From the NCBI GenBank assembly GCA_037893245.1, contig JBAIAA010000349.1, positions 1,155,324-1,219,323 of the forward strand: a stretch of DNA of 64,000 bases, in the 5' to 3' direction. The notes beneath the pieces are model-generated. The model saw only the letters and a list, made by a program, of their open reading frames with translations, was not told the origin of the DNA and did not search any database. Made by a program: the position numbers and the translations under genes. The stretch comes from Crossaster papposus (taxonomy: Eukaryota; Echinodermata; Asteroidea; Velatida; Solasteridae). Numbering within the stretch: the first letter of the stretch is position 1; the number at the start of each line of letters is the position of its first letter. This document shows, in pieces, positions 12,466 to 25,352 of this stretch.

Positions 12466-13640
12466 TAGTTTGTAATTGGTCTGGCGCTCGGCTATGTTGC
12501 TGCATGTCAGCCCTGGCTGACGATTGGATACTTGTCCTTTTGACAACTATGGTAGCCCTTAGCTACCACTAAGCTAATTGCTATTGCGCTACAGTATGTA
12601 CAGTTATGTGCGTTCAAAATCCGTCTCCATTATACACATGACCAAAGAATAGTACGCATAGAGTTCGTGGGTGAAGCCTAAATAATTTTTGGGTTTTGGG
12701 TTCATGGGTGAAACACAAAAAACGCCGTTTTTCTTTTTTTTCTGAGCATTCATGATTGTAAAAATTTTGTAAAGAGGCAATCAAATGAGAATTCAAATAA
12801 GTATGAACAAACAGATGCGAACAAACAGATAAACAAATAAATTTGGCTAGACATTCTGTTTCGTATCTTTACTTAAGTCATTCATACCTTTTGGTTTTTA
12901 TTTCGAGCTTTAATAATTATGGAGCCTATAGTGGGGTGTTTTTTTGTGTGTTTTTTTAATTTATTATTATTATTATTATTATTATATTTTTTATTTTTTT
13001 TGGGGGGGGGGTTGGAATTGGTTACCTGACCAACACCTAATTTGTTTTTGTGTTTGTATTTTTGTTCTTATCTTGGTTGTCTATTGTTTATTTATATTGA
13101 CTTGTGTGCCAACACGTAAACCGTATTTATGTTTTTAACATTCTAAAGAAAACAACATTCTAACGGCGTTTAATAAGATTGCACAAATGGCAGAAAGGCC
13201 TGCCCAATAATGAATTCGAATGACCGAATATAAGTCTCGAAAAAGCTCATGCGAATGCTGTTTTTTGAATTGTTAAATTAAATGGTTATTTTGTTAAATC
13301 GAATGACACAGTAGTACTTTTGACTTTAGTCATAAACAAAATCTAATGACCATTTTCAGCAGCATTCGATTTTGCGCGAAATAGAATGGCGAGGTGGTTA
13401 AATTGGCTGCTAAATTGCCGAAACTGACCGGGAAAACCTATAGCATACCTGCAATTCCAGTCGGCCAGTTCCGTGTCTTCGGCATATATGGAAGAGGTCT
13501 GGCACCCGGACCCCTGCAAAAAGTGAATAATCATGTAAAGGTACCGTATATCAATATGCTTGCACACCATTCGTTGGCACGCAGACTTATTATAACTACA
13601 TTGTATTAGTCTTTGTGAGGTGTATGCCTTACGCAATATA
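12466..13640. other. Intergenic AT-rich sequence with a TTA microsatellite
   Basis: An (ATT)n tract lies at about 12960-12987, followed by T-rich sequence and a G run at 13003-13011. No gene, tRNA or transposon end was recognised. Confidence 0.5.
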
Positions 13641-13660
13641 GGAGGGCGATTTTTTTCTTC

Positions 13661-13999
13661 GTACCACTAACGCGTCAGATTTGCCGTTTCATTGGAATGG
13701 GGCGACTTGAATGGAGACCAAAGCGCGCGCTTCAATTCGAATTGATTTTGATACGCGTGGAACGTATGAAGACCAACGACGTTGACAGCCATAATTCACC
13801 AAAATAAATGGATACAGTCCCTAGTTAATTGTATACAATCCCTACTTTTTCGTATACACGACCTTTATACCTTTTTCTATTAACCAAAATTATTGGTTAA
13901 TAATCTCATCTAGATAGGGTCTTATAGAAAAAGGTTTAAAAGTCTCTGACGAAGTCGTTCTGCGGAATAAAATTAGCCGATCTGACGCGTTAGTGGTAC
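13661..13999. mobile_element. MITE with 20-bp perfect inverted ends
   Basis: GTACCACTAACGCGTCAGAT at 13661-13680 is exactly complemented at 13980-13999, and pairing continues imperfectly outside through T-rich/A-rich flanks. The interior is AT-rich and non-coding. No clear target duplication was identified, so the superfamily is open. Confidence 0.7.
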
Positions 14000-14741
14000 C
14001 CAAAAAAAAGCGCTTCCAGGGCGAGGGTCCATCAACTCAAGGAGGAGACTGCGAGTTCAAATGTATTGATCCCTTAATTTATTGTTCCATGCACTGAAGC
14101 TCCAGCTGGGAGTTCACAAAAAGGCAATTGAACAACGAATCAACCGACCACTCAAACATCAACAACTACAACCCTGAAACAAAGTAAACATTTATTATTT
14201 TTATTAGAAGTTCAGACATCACTTATACGAAAGAGTAAAAAAAAATTCTAATAATTATGGTCTGCATAATTATGTGCTGATACCCCAGTATCAGCACATG
14301 TGACTTCCACTATTATTATGGTCCATACAGCAGACGCATAAGGTCAGAAAGTCATAAAGTCAGATCCCCTGGCCGTTCACGCAATTGATATGATAAGAAT
14401 CACCCCATGAACCATTATTTTTGGTTAAATAAGGGCAACAGCTAAATGTAACACCATTGCTTCATGGTAGCACTGAAGCAGCTACCAAGACAATCCGCCA
14501 TGCCGTGTCAATCAAACAAACTCGCTTCTAGCCCTAGATATATCACAACAGATTTCTCACACTGGGAATTCCCGCCGCATGCAATGCGGTGTGTACAATG
14601 GCGTCATAGAAATACCCACAGGAAATAACGTATACCCTCACAATAATACAAAAGACTTTACCCAAATCAAACAGCGCCCTCCTATTCTGTCAGCCATACC
14701 TTTAAAGGCTAATAGACCAGGTACCTCAGGTGCGGATCCAG

Positions 14742-14951
14742 CATTATGAAGCACGATATGTGGCAGAGAAACCCCCCCCCCCCCCCCCCCCCCACCCCCC
14801 TTTGTGTTGACCATTGTGTTCCCGGAATCTCAGGAATTCTTTTTAGGTTTCAAGGGGGATGGGTTAGGTAACAATAGTGTTGAGTGTGTATAAGATATAG
14901 GGATAAGAGGAGGGTACCCCTCTGCCACATACATGTATCGTGCTGGGTATA
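14742..14951. mobile_element. hAT-like MITE inserted in another repeat, 8-bp target duplication
   Basis: The same family as 4965-5158, with GGATCCAG duplicated at 14734-14741 and 14952-14959. It contains a C-rich run at about 14771-14797. The flanking sequence (TGCGGATCCAG before it and GGGAGGGGTCC after it) resembles the end of another repeat that the MITE has split. Confidence 0.8.
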
Positions 14952-15892
14952 GGATCCAGGGGAGGGGTCCTGGGGTCTGGACCCCAATGTTTTTTTTGTC
15001 CTTTAATGTATTGTTATATATATCAGAGCAAAATAGCAGCGTGGTGCTTTCTGTACAAGATTTCCAATAGATCTAAAAGTAAACGATCAAAATGTATAAG
15101 AAAAATAGGCTCATAATGTGCCAGAATGCACCTCAGAGCTTCTACTGTAAAAAGAATTCAGGGGGAGAGCCCCCATAATGAGGCATCATTTTGACTATTT
15201 TAAGTCAAAATTATAATGCTGACACTGACAGTAAAACTGCATCACATGACAACACCCAGTTTGTAAGCAAATGACACATGGTCTATCCTGTAAAAGATGT
15301 ATATATCAACATGAAGAATGTATTATCAGCAGGAAGAGTCGGTCCTACTATTCACCGACAACACACCGACAACACGCACAGCACCGACAACACACCGACA
15401 ACACATCCAAAACGTATTCTATATTGACAAAAAAGTTATAGCACTGTGATATACACGATACAAAAGAGTGTCAGTGTGCTTGAGGTTACATTTCTTTTGT
15501 AAAAATTATGTTTTTATCACGCGAAAAAAATATCTTTAACCAGCACGGTCGTTGGCCGCCATCTTGCCTTTGCGCGGAGTTGGCCTATACCATTTTATGT
15601 ACGGGTGTGAAAGAAATTAAATTATCATGTAATACACAACAGAGGGCGCCCTGTACGGTTTTATGCTGACTTAAAGTTAGTTGGAATGGAAGGTGGGTTT
15701 TGATATGACATGGCCTACTATGCTTTGTTTGACATTTAACATTCGAGTACTCTGGTACTTTTTTTTAATTTTAATCAAAATCAAATTTAGTAATTACCTA
15801 AATAAATTGTTCCCGTTCTCTATTTAAATTGTTTTAATAGTATTAGTAGTAGGCCCCCGGCCCCTAGGCCTAGTATAGCCTACTATTACTAA

Positions 15893-16898
15893 CTAGGCGG
15901 TCACCCGGGGTTTGTCGGTTCTCGGGTTTGTAGCTACTTCCCTGGATGGATGGGGATTGTGGATACATGTTGACTCTATCATGGAGGTGCCAAATAAAAA
16001 TGCCTGATTTCAAAAGCACCATCATACTTGCATAAATCGTGCAATATTGCTGTCTATTAACCCTGGGAGACACCACCTTTTTTTTTTTTGTCAAGGCACC
16101 TCGTGCCTCCAAAGGGGGGGACGTTTTATGTTGGGGGTAATGAACTGTGTTTGGGGGTACAAATCTTTTTCTCACGGTCTCAACAGATGGATATAAGGAC
16201 CCTGGACACACATATCAAAGATTTAAACATTCTGGCTATTTTATGTATTTTTTTAAGGACATCCATTGCAAGCATGTAAACATTGAAATCAGTATTGCGC
16301 AATACAGACATGAAACAGCCATATGATACATGATAACAACGACCAACAGCTCTAACTACCCCCCAGGGGATATCTGGGTGGCGATTGATAACAGCTGTGT
16401 TTGTTCTCTACCAAGGCCGCTCAAAGAGATGTCAGAGACTTTTTTTGACAGCGGCTAAACACAAAGGGATCAGATTTCGATTTGTCTGCACAACTCTATG
16501 GCTTTTGGCCCAAACCATTATTTTGAAGGGATGTTTCACCCCCTGAATGACCTCCTGGGTTAGAATTTTTTTCCCAGTCCCCATTAGCCCGATAGGACAA
16601 ACTTTGAAAATTCGACCCTTAGACGACCTTTGACCCCGGAAGACCCGAAAAACGCTAACCCGTTTTATTTCGCATCGAGCATTGCGATCACCGAGTTTAA
16701 GCACGATCCGACCAACTTCAAAAAGGTGACCCCTAGATGACCTTTGACCTCGCACGCCCTAGCGAATGCAAACTGGTTCTTGCGGGGACCGAGCCGGACC
16801 CACCCACCGAGTTTGAACGCCGCACGACCCCGGGAAGGGGACGAAAAAGCGCGCACAGACAGACACACAGACAGAGAGTAGCGTATTATTATATAGGA
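15893..16898 (-). mobile_element. Helitron-like non-autonomous element, first tandem copy
   Basis: On the minus strand it begins TCCTATATAATAATACGC and ends in CCGCCTAG, followed by a T. These are the 5'-TC, 3'-CTAG and host T hallmarks of Helitrons. A weak stem (ACCCG/CGGGT) precedes the end. No helicase or Rep ORF is present. It abuts the next copy directly. One DR1 nuclear-receptor site lies at 16738-16750. Confidence 0.55.
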
Positions 16899-17909
16899 CT
16901 AGGCGGTCACCCGGGGTTTGTCGGTTCTCGGGTTTGTAGCTACTTCCCTGGATGGATGGGGATTGTGGATACATGTTGACCGAGTTTAAGCACGATCCGA
17001 CCAACTTCAAAAAGGTGACCCCTAGATGACCTTTGACCTCGTACGCCCTAGCGAATGCAAACTGGTTCTTGCGGGGACCGAGCCGGACCCACCCACCGAG
17101 TTTGAACGCCGCACGACCCCGGGAAGGGGACGAAAAAGCGCGCACAGATTCAAAAAGGTGACCCCTAGATGACCTTTGACCTCGTACGCTCTAGCGAATG
17201 CAAACTGGTTCTTGCGGGGACCGAGCCGGACCCACCCACCGAGTTTGAACGCCGCACGACCCCGGGAAGGGGACGAAAAAGCGCGCACAGATTCAAAAAG
17301 GTGACCCCTAGATGACCTTTGACCTCGTATGCTCTAGCGAATGCAAACTGGTTCTTGCGGGGACCGAGCCGGACCCACCCACCGAGTTTGAACGCCGCAC
17401 GACCCCGGGAAGGGGACGAAAAAGCGCGCACAGATTCAAAAAGGTGACCCCTAGATGACCTTTGACCTCGTACGCCCTAGCGAATGCAAACTGGTTCTTG
17501 CGGGGACCGAGCCGGACCCACCCACCGAGTTTGAACGCCGCACGACCCCGGGAAGGGGACGAAAAAGCGCGCACAGATTCAAAAAGGTGACCCCTAGATG
17601 ACCTTTGACCTCGTACGCCCTAGCGAATGCAAACTGGTTCTTGCGGGGACCGAGCCGGACCCACCCACCGAGTTTGAACGCCGCACGACCCCGGGAAGGG
17701 GACGAAAAAGCGCGCACAGATTCAAAAAGGTGACCCCTAGATGACCTTTGACCTCGCACGCCCTAGCGAATGCAAACTGGTTCTTGCGGGGACCGAGCCG
17801 GACCCACCCACCGAGTTTGAACGCCGCACGACCCCGGGAAGGGGACGAAAAAGCGCGCACAGACAGACAGACACACAGACAGACAGAGAGTAGCGTATTA
17901 TTATATAGA
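16899..17909 (-). mobile_element. Helitron-like non-autonomous element, second tandem copy with 143-bp array
   Basis: It has the same TC start (17909, preceded by host A on the minus strand) and CTAG end (16899-16902), fused head to tail to the neighbouring copy. Its body is dominated by a 143-bp tandem array. Apparent repeated 88-residue reading frames in this array are an artefact of the repeat period and are not genes. Confidence 0.55.
17012..17870. repeat. 143-bp tandem array, about six units
   Basis: TGACCTTTGACCT recurs at 17027, 17170, 17313, 17456, 17599 and 17742, an exact 143-bp step. Units are nearly identical, with a few C/T differences. Each holds a perfect DR1 (AGGTCA-A-AGGTCA on the minus strand). 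The homogeneity implies recent unequal exchange or replication slippage. Confidence 0.9.
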
Positions 17910-18795
17910 TAGATGTGTGCTCGTAATTTTTTTTAATTTTGAATTTTAGGAATAAATGACTGGCTTTCAAACATTTTTGCCCTGATTGACCTTCATTTAA
18001 ATTAAGATAATAAGAAAACAGTAGTGTCCGGTTGCAAACATTAAAGCTATGGCAGTTATTAAAGGCAATCAAATTAAATCAAACATTTTGAACTTTGGTA
18101 TTTCCTGTGTTTTATTTTACTTAATGATTTTTTTTTCTTCTAATACAACTAAGTAATAAATTAAGATAGAAATATAATGTTCTTATAAAACTAATGTAGG
18201 AAATGGCAAGTATTTCAACAAACATTTATGTTTTCGTTTCAGTCACGGTATAATACAATATATTAAACATTAAATTTGGGGGCTGGTACGGTGTCGATCA
18301 AAATACATACCTTTTTTAATACAACCGGTAAATTAACTGGAATTATTAATCAAAAAGAGAAATCGAATCACTATGAACATTATCCTACTAAAGTACTCGA
18401 ATGTTAAATGTTGTCTCCCCATATAAAACAAAGCACCTTCCATTCCAACTAACTTTAAGTCAGCACAAAACAGTACAGGGCGCCCTCTGTTGTGTATGAC
18501 ATGATAATTTAATTTCCTGCACACCCGTACATAAAATGGTATAGGCCAACTCCGCGCAAAGGCAAGATGGCGGCCAACGAACGTGCTGGTTAAAGATATT
18601 TTTTTCGCGTGATAAAAACATCATTTTTACAAAAGAAATGTAACCTCAAGCACACTGACACTCTTTTGTATCGTGTATATCACAGTGCTATAACTTTTTT
18701 GTCAATATAGAACACGTTTTGGATGTGTTGTCGGTGTGTTGTCGGTGCTGTGCGTGTTGTCGGTGTGTTGTCGGTGAATAGTAGGACCCGGAAAG

Positions 18796-21500
18796 AGTGG
18801 TTGGTTTGTCCACGCTTCCGGGGAGTCGTCGCCGCGATTCACGGCCGACATGGCTACATGTATCTCAATCACGCCTCCTTTACCTGGACTTAAACAATGG
18901 ACATTCGCTTTACAAAGTACAAACCTATGGGCACATCTGATGTCCGTGAATTTTCTTCCAAATTGCAGCATGCCAGAAGGAAAATAATAGTTTCAAGTAA
19001 GCTGCATGTTACAGATGATCCAGTCGGTTACTTTTTGGATAGTTGTAAATACATGTACTAAGTATACATACACTATACTTGAAAATATGACACCCCCTTA
19101 CCTTGTTGTATTCCACGCTAGTGGATCGACAACTTGCTCACGTCTACCTTGTATTCCACGTGAGTGGATTGACAACTTGCTCAAGTACGTCTAAGTTGTA
19201 TTTGGTTTCTTAATCTTATGCAAGATTAAATTCGCGCTCCCATAGCCTCGAGTCAAATCTCACAAAGTGTCCTGTGTTCACTCTGTCAATAATTTCCAGA
19301 ATGTTGCAATCATTATTGCGACATCGGGGGTTTTCCCTCGTAAAGGAAACGACAAATGCTAACCTACAAAACCTACACGCGGCAAGATTCCGAATCACTT
19401 GATCGGATCGTCCGGCTATTTGTTTCCAACATGCTACATAGTCTTGTTTTCAAGACGTTACTATTGCACTTTTGTACTTTTGAATATCAACAGAGGGCGC
19501 ACTTTAAATGCCGAAGCGCAATCAGATTTTGTGGCGATCAGAATTCGTGTACGTTTTTCAAACACCGGCTCCGGTACAATGTGGACGCAGCTGAATTTAG
19601 TAAACTATACGCATGCGTGAAACCAGATCGCACACAAAGCCGGGATTTTGAAAAGCCACGACGTCAGCAAATCTGCGCGCTGGCGCTGAAATAACACAAG
19701 GGTCTTGGGCAAGACTACATGCCACATAGAAAATCACAGCAAATTAGAAAATCATATTTACACCGATTGCGCGGCTCGTGGTCACTGCACTATAGTTTAG
19801 TGGTTGAAACGGAAATATACATCATTTGCTTTTACTGTAATTTTCAGAAATGAATGGATTTGGGGGGTTAGTATTGTATAGCAAATATTGTTACACTGAC
19901 TTGTTTGACTGAGGTTTGTGTTTATAGCTGCTAGAAAAAACAAAAAAACAAACCACATGCTATTGTAGTCTGGTTCCCTGACCCCACTTAAGATGAAACA
20001 GTGCATCTTATATACGTCGGGAAATTGTACATAATTACACTTTTTTTGTTTTGACAAAAGCTTGTCACGGAGTAGTATGAAAATCAGACCCCTGTGAAAA
20101 TCGGACTTCTTTTTCCTATTACTAATAGTATTAGGCCTATTGGTTAAACCCTCTCACGTGACCGGTCACTGCCCTCTTTATCCCCACTTAATTAAGCATG
20201 CCCAATACAACCAATGAGCCTGGATTAGTACGAAATTCACACTATACCGGCAATCCCACAATCTATCCGGCCTGTCAATCAAGCAGTGTGCATTGACTAA
20301 TAAGATTACGACATTTGGTAAGGTGGCTCAGCAACAGTTTCTCCAGGCGTCGTCCGCCAATACACCATTAACAGGGACCGTTACGCCATCTTGAAAATCA
20401 AAGCGAGGCAAATATGACAAACAAACATGGCGACCTACTACTGTAAGTGTGCGGTGAACGAGTGGCTCTCGCAAAGTTACAGCAGATTAACAATCTTAAA
20501 AGTGGCCTAAATTCTTCAGAAATCTCGTTCCATGTTCTAAGTACGTTATGTGTCATTGCATTTTGAAGAAGGATCGTACAAAATAAAACCTAAAACCAGT
20601 GGCAGAAAAGACGTTTTAGTGAAGTAGTTAACGAGTAACGTTTAACGTATCGTTCAGACATTCTATTTTCACTTTGTCATCATCCTTACATTTTCTTTTC
20701 AGCTGAAATACCCTTTAGTTCTTCATTGAGACGTCACCTCAACTTAAACCACGCGCACTTCACATGGAGTGGAATACAACAATGGACACGCTAGTGCGTT
20801 TAGCAAACAAGCGCTAGTAATTAGTGGTGCGCGCGCTATTATGACGCACTTACGAACCGTATACATGGGGATGTACATACATAGGCCTACACAAAATGTG
20901 TTTAGTTTGTGTTTGTATTTCGTAGATTCTTTAATTTCAAAGTCGATACCGTTTCATTGATTTAGAGATTACTTCTACTTTCATTAGCGACCAAACCACC
21001 ATAGCTGCTATCGAGTTGGATTTTTGTTTACATCGTCCGTTTGAAAAACAAAAAAAACACACACATAGGCCTATACATGTTTAATTATTGTTTTTAATTG
21101 TCCAACTGTTTTTGTTAGCCTCCAGGCCCGTTATGACGTTATTTTCATTTGCCACCTGACACTACACCCCAGCTGTCAATCAATCGATTCAACAAACCAA
21201 TCATCCATTGTGTATTTATTGTATCGGGGCATTTTCCTTAACATTGGTTTTCCCGCCAATTTTGCATATGAAGCAAGATATTAGATGGAGGGAGGGACAA
21301 CATTATGATTATAGTTATGCTCTTGCGTCAAAGTGTCGTCTGACAATAGCCATTCTGTACTGTGTGCAAGCGGAGCCAGCGTGTTATTGTGTCATCGCTT
21401 CTGTTGCTTTCTGCCTTCGCATAAAATCCAGCATTTGTGACAAAAAAGCGACTCTGGGGACACAGAGAGCATTTGCATAAAACTGCATTAAATTGTTACT
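18796..21500. other. Intergenic, no supported gene
   Basis: Holds a two-unit direct repeat of about 50 bp at 19095-19190 (TTGTATTCCACG...GACAACTTGCTCA) and a short stretch at 19850-19910 resembling the TTAA MITE interior. A Kozak-like ATG at 20427 opens only 27 codons. It ends upstream of the glycosyltransferase first exon, so its last few hundred bases may hold that gene's promoter and 5' UTR. Confidence 0.45.
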
Positions 21501-21610
21501 AAAATTAACACGGATTAGTTTGTTTTATGATACCCGATTCTTCAGTGAAAAGGTAGTAACAAAATCACACCACTTTACTTATTCGTGGGAAAGCACCGTA
21601 ACAGCTCAAC

Positions 21611-21680
21611 ATGGCCGTTATCCGTGCACTTCAAGTCATGTTCTTTCTTCAATCGGTGGTTTTACTGGTGTTCATCCTAC
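21611..21680 (+). CDS. Glycosyltransferase exon 1: cytoplasmic tip and membrane anchor
   Basis: ATG in context CAACATGG opens 23 codons plus one base, then a strong donor GTAAGT at 21681. The peptide MAVIRALQ is followed by a hydrophobic stretch (VMFFLQSVVLLVFIL), a typical type II signal-anchor for a Golgi enzyme. The leftover phase-1 base C joins the AT that starts exon 2 at 32550 to give His and keeps frame into WSRKCD. Linking the two exons is inference from phase, strand, order and topology. Confidence 0.6.
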
Positions 21681-24228
21681 GTAAGTTATCTTTCCATTAC
21701 ATTATTATGTTTTGTATCTATATCAAATAACCAAAGACTTCGAAGCTGTTCAATGTCAAACAAAATATTTGAATTTGCGGCTGGCTTCTTTGAAAGAAGC
21801 AGCTTTTGTGTTTAGCGAACACTTCTGTTAAACAAAATGTAACAATTAATCTAAACATTTATAATGTAAATATTTATTTTACTCCAGGAACGATTTACTA
21901 AATAGTTTCGGACATTCGACAATATGGGTTTTCCCGACCAATTTTAGGAGAACAAAACATGTTCATTTGCGAGTCAGTTTTTTCACTATTATCGCATTCA
22001 ATTTTCAGCATTTGTTTGGTTTAATTTCTACTGTCTTTTTGGTGCAATCAAACTAAAAGTCATTGACGAGGTTGAAAATACGGTACCCTGTGGAGACGTG
22101 AACACAATGGGGACAATGGGAGTGAAAAGGTCTCCAGAGGGTAATTTATATAGATTAATAGGTCTCCCTCCACTAGAAATTTCACGAATTAGATTTTTGG
22201 ATTTTACTCAAATTACTAAAAAACTAGGGTTAGGATGTGGGTTAGGGTTTGTGTTTGGGTTAGGGTATAATATAGGGTATTATTAGGTCGAAAGTTTAAC
22301 CCAGGACAATAATTGCGGTTGAAATAGGAACATTTTGAAACACGTGCTCGACTTTCTAACCATTGTGCACGTACGAGACAAAGACATATGTCTCACGTGA
22401 TGCAAAAATGCGAATGTGTGTACAGGATTATTCATCTGTGTGTACTTTTTGCTATTTGCTTGATTTCAATAATCACATCAGTAGCTGAATTAAACTGATT
22501 GATCCGAAAAGCAATGAATCTGAACCATGACGATGGCAGTTATTTATGCTAATTTACGGGTGGTTGTAGTCGCTTTATTATTCGACTTTTTAAAAGAGGG
22601 CAATTATTAATGTATGTACCTCTCGGCTCCGGTGATACCTTTGTATTTTACTAGCTATGTGAATAATACTGCGTTTACACACGTCCCAAACGTAATATAA
22701 ATGTTTACGTCCTTTCATTTAAACTAGTCATGCTTTACACCAATTCCTGATGTTTTACTCTGCAAGATTGATCCCTATAAAATCTAGACTGATAAAATAT
22801 TATCGACGTGGCCCAAATCTTCCCTTTAGTTTTTTTTAATAATTTGCGGTTCCTCGTAAGAAACTAAAGTACACTGCACTGTAAAAGATTATTGCTATGA
22901 AACATTTCTGCCACTCGAAGGCAATTATCCCTATCCCATTCAATTTTTTTGATCTATTTGTTTTAGTCACTAATATCAATTTAAATTGAATTTTCAAATC
23001 TGTTTTACTGACGACATTAAATTAAATAAGGCCTAAGTTAATCTGCGGAGACTGAAGACACCCCAATATTTTTACTCATTACATGTGTATAATAAATGTA
23101 TGTCCAACTACAAACTATGCAGTTTGCATCAACTCCTTACAACTTCAAATTCTTGAACCCTTGATGGGTTATCCAATATGTCGCAATGTTATGCTATCAT
23201 GGCGATGGTATTTGTGTGTTCATTGCATTGCAATTAACAACAACAGTATAAACAAGCTGATTGTTGTAGACTGTCGTGGTTGCTGTAGGATGTGAAGCCC
23301 CTTCTTGTGTAATCAGTCAGTACGCAGCGCGCGTTCGTTAATTAAGTGATTTAGTTTATTTGCAACGTATTTGCAACGGTAAAATGAATATTTATGAGAT
23401 TGGATACCACATTTAAAATTGTATGGGTCTTTAAAACAGCAATTGTATTAACAAATGAAGTACATTTAGCCTTATCGTTTACAAGAAATAAAACAGAACT
23501 AGAAATGTGTTTGTGGACAAACACATAGCTGTTTCGAGTGTCTGAAATGACTTTCAATATGTGTCAATGGTCTAAGTGTGTGTCAAGTCTGAAGTCGATC
23601 GGATTTACCTAAGTGCCAAAGATATATTGGTTGAAAAAAACGTGTACACATCCTATGGGGAAAACTACACCTTTAATGTGATGTCACATGACACCCGATG
23701 ATGTCATCATGATGTCATCTTAATTTTCGAACTATTTTGAGGAAAAAAGGGTCGCGAATTTATCCTTTAACACTAGTTATTCTACACAGTGTACATACAC
23801 ACTCCATAGCACATGCTGCTTGTATAACCTCGATCGTGTTTCATCCCACATACGCTGTTATGCAACATTACTTAAATCTCGCTGATCTCAGCTGCTGAGT
23901 GCCGGTGACGCCCGCCGGTTATTGGCTACATATCGGTGCACAAACCAAGGGCGCTGTTTTCTTATTGGCTCACTTGGGTTTGTACACAAACCATCAGTAC
24001 CAATGGTTCATGCACCGTCAATTAAATGTCAATTTTATCGAGCGTGTTCGAGTAATGTTCGGTCATTTGTTCTGTGCCAAAATCCATATAGTGTGTGTGT
24101 AGTGTAGTAAATATACTACTGAGCCCGTCCCCCTAAATTGAAATTCGCAACGGTAATGTTTGCCCACAAACAATATTGACAACAGGCCGCACCACGAATG
24201 TACAATTTCGAAAGTGAAGCCTAAAAGA

Positions 24229-24597
24229 TAGGTGAAGGGTTGCCTAAGGTGAGAGACTTGAACAAGTTAAAATAAACCCCTCGAATTAAAGATTGTTGTT
24301 GCTTACAATAATCATATCTACGTTAAAATGTATTTTGGGGATTTTCTTGAACGTTTTGAAATTTCCCGTCTCCCATGTTAGGTAACCCTTTAACAAATTT
24401 TTCGCCCAATTTATGGACACACTATTTTCTCCAGTTTTATCATTGTTCATATGATTTTCCATAAGGTTTTAATATGATAACTGTGCCAGGAAGCAATTTG
24501 GTGAATTTGAAGCTCACCAATACTGACTACTTGATGATATCTGGAGACAGTGTAATGTGCGCACATTTTATGGGTTCACGAAGTTGTCATTTTGGAT
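24229..24597 (+). mobile_element. Foldback element copy 2, left part (interrupted)
   Basis: The segment matches the centre and inner right arm of the palindromic element at 43454-44699, starting at AGGTGAAGGGTTGCCTAAGG. It stops inside the arm at 24597, and the match resumes at about 30921 after the DIRS insertion. The outer left arm is missing. Confidence 0.75.
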
Positions 24598-24879
24598 AAT
24601 TTAACAATTAAACGAAAGAAATGAAGTTTAATTATAATTCTACCCAGTCTACCACTGGCACTGAAGGGCTTACGTGAGATTGAACCTATCACCGAAATGT
24701 ATCGTCACACTTGAGAGCACCTATTGTAAAAGAACAATGGTGGTCTCCCTATATAACCACGCACGAGACACAAGTTCCTCAGTGCATTTTGATGTGTACT
24801 CTGAATTTGCCGTCAATTTAATTAAGGGATGGGATTCCTTGACATGATTCATGCATCTTGGCAATCGGACACTGGGCGG

Positions 24880-25000
24880 GTACGTAAGCCCTTCAGTGCC
24901 AGTGGTAGACTCGGTAGAATTATAATTAAACTTCATTTCTTTCGTTTAATTGTTAAATTTTACCTCGCTACCACATGGCACTTCGGACTTACGTGAGATG
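24880..25000. repeat. DIRS internal complementary region
   Basis: Positions about 24885-24960 complement the left outer end of the element (24598-24670). Positions 24961-25000 (TACCTCGCTACCACATGGCA...) match in sense the complement of the right outer end. In DIRS elements this region templates completion of both ends of the circular intermediate. Confidence 0.85.
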
Positions 25001-25352
25001 TTTAGAGTACAAATTGACGGCAGAAAATAAAGGGCAGATAATTTAATCCACTGCAGTACATGTAATATATTCATTCTCTTTCATGCTCAGTTGTGCATTT
25101 GCACGGCATGTTTCTCGCCATAAAATAAGAGGGGTCAGCATCAGACTGATGCTCCAAAAGGTTACACTTGAACCAAAGGTACACAACGTACTTAGTTTAA
25201 ATATTAGCCTGACTCTGCTCAGGACAAATAATAAGATTAACCTGAGCATTGATACGCTTCAGCGATCAGTCCATTATTGCTGCTATCTATGCCTCAGGCC
25301 TCAATAATTCCAGATATATCATGGTATATACTGGTCAATATTAATCATAACA

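Larger units (their letters stand above)
15347..18795. mobile_element. Element with about 400-bp inverted arms enclosing tandem Helitron-like copies
   Basis: The left arm at about 15347-15760 is closely matched in inverse by about 18350-18795. Each arm starts at TCCTACTATTCACCGACAACA, has an (ACCGACAACAC)n mini-array, and contains AAGATGGCGGCC (a YY1-type site) and an AGGGCGCCCTCTGTTGTG box. The loop is filled by two Helitron-like copies and AT-rich sequence. No transposase was found. It could be a foldback element or two inverted solo ends. Confidence 0.7.

Noticed and set aside
16759..17860. A series of repeated 88- to 128-codon minus-strand frames (MRAFSSPSRGRAAF...)
   Set aside because: They recur every 143 bp and follow the tandem repeat period. 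Frame choice and ends are set by the repeat, not by coding.
20427..20510. Kozak-like ATG opening MATYYCKCAVNEW
   Set aside because: Only 27 codons, and the GTAAGT inside it could equally be a donor. No downstream match.
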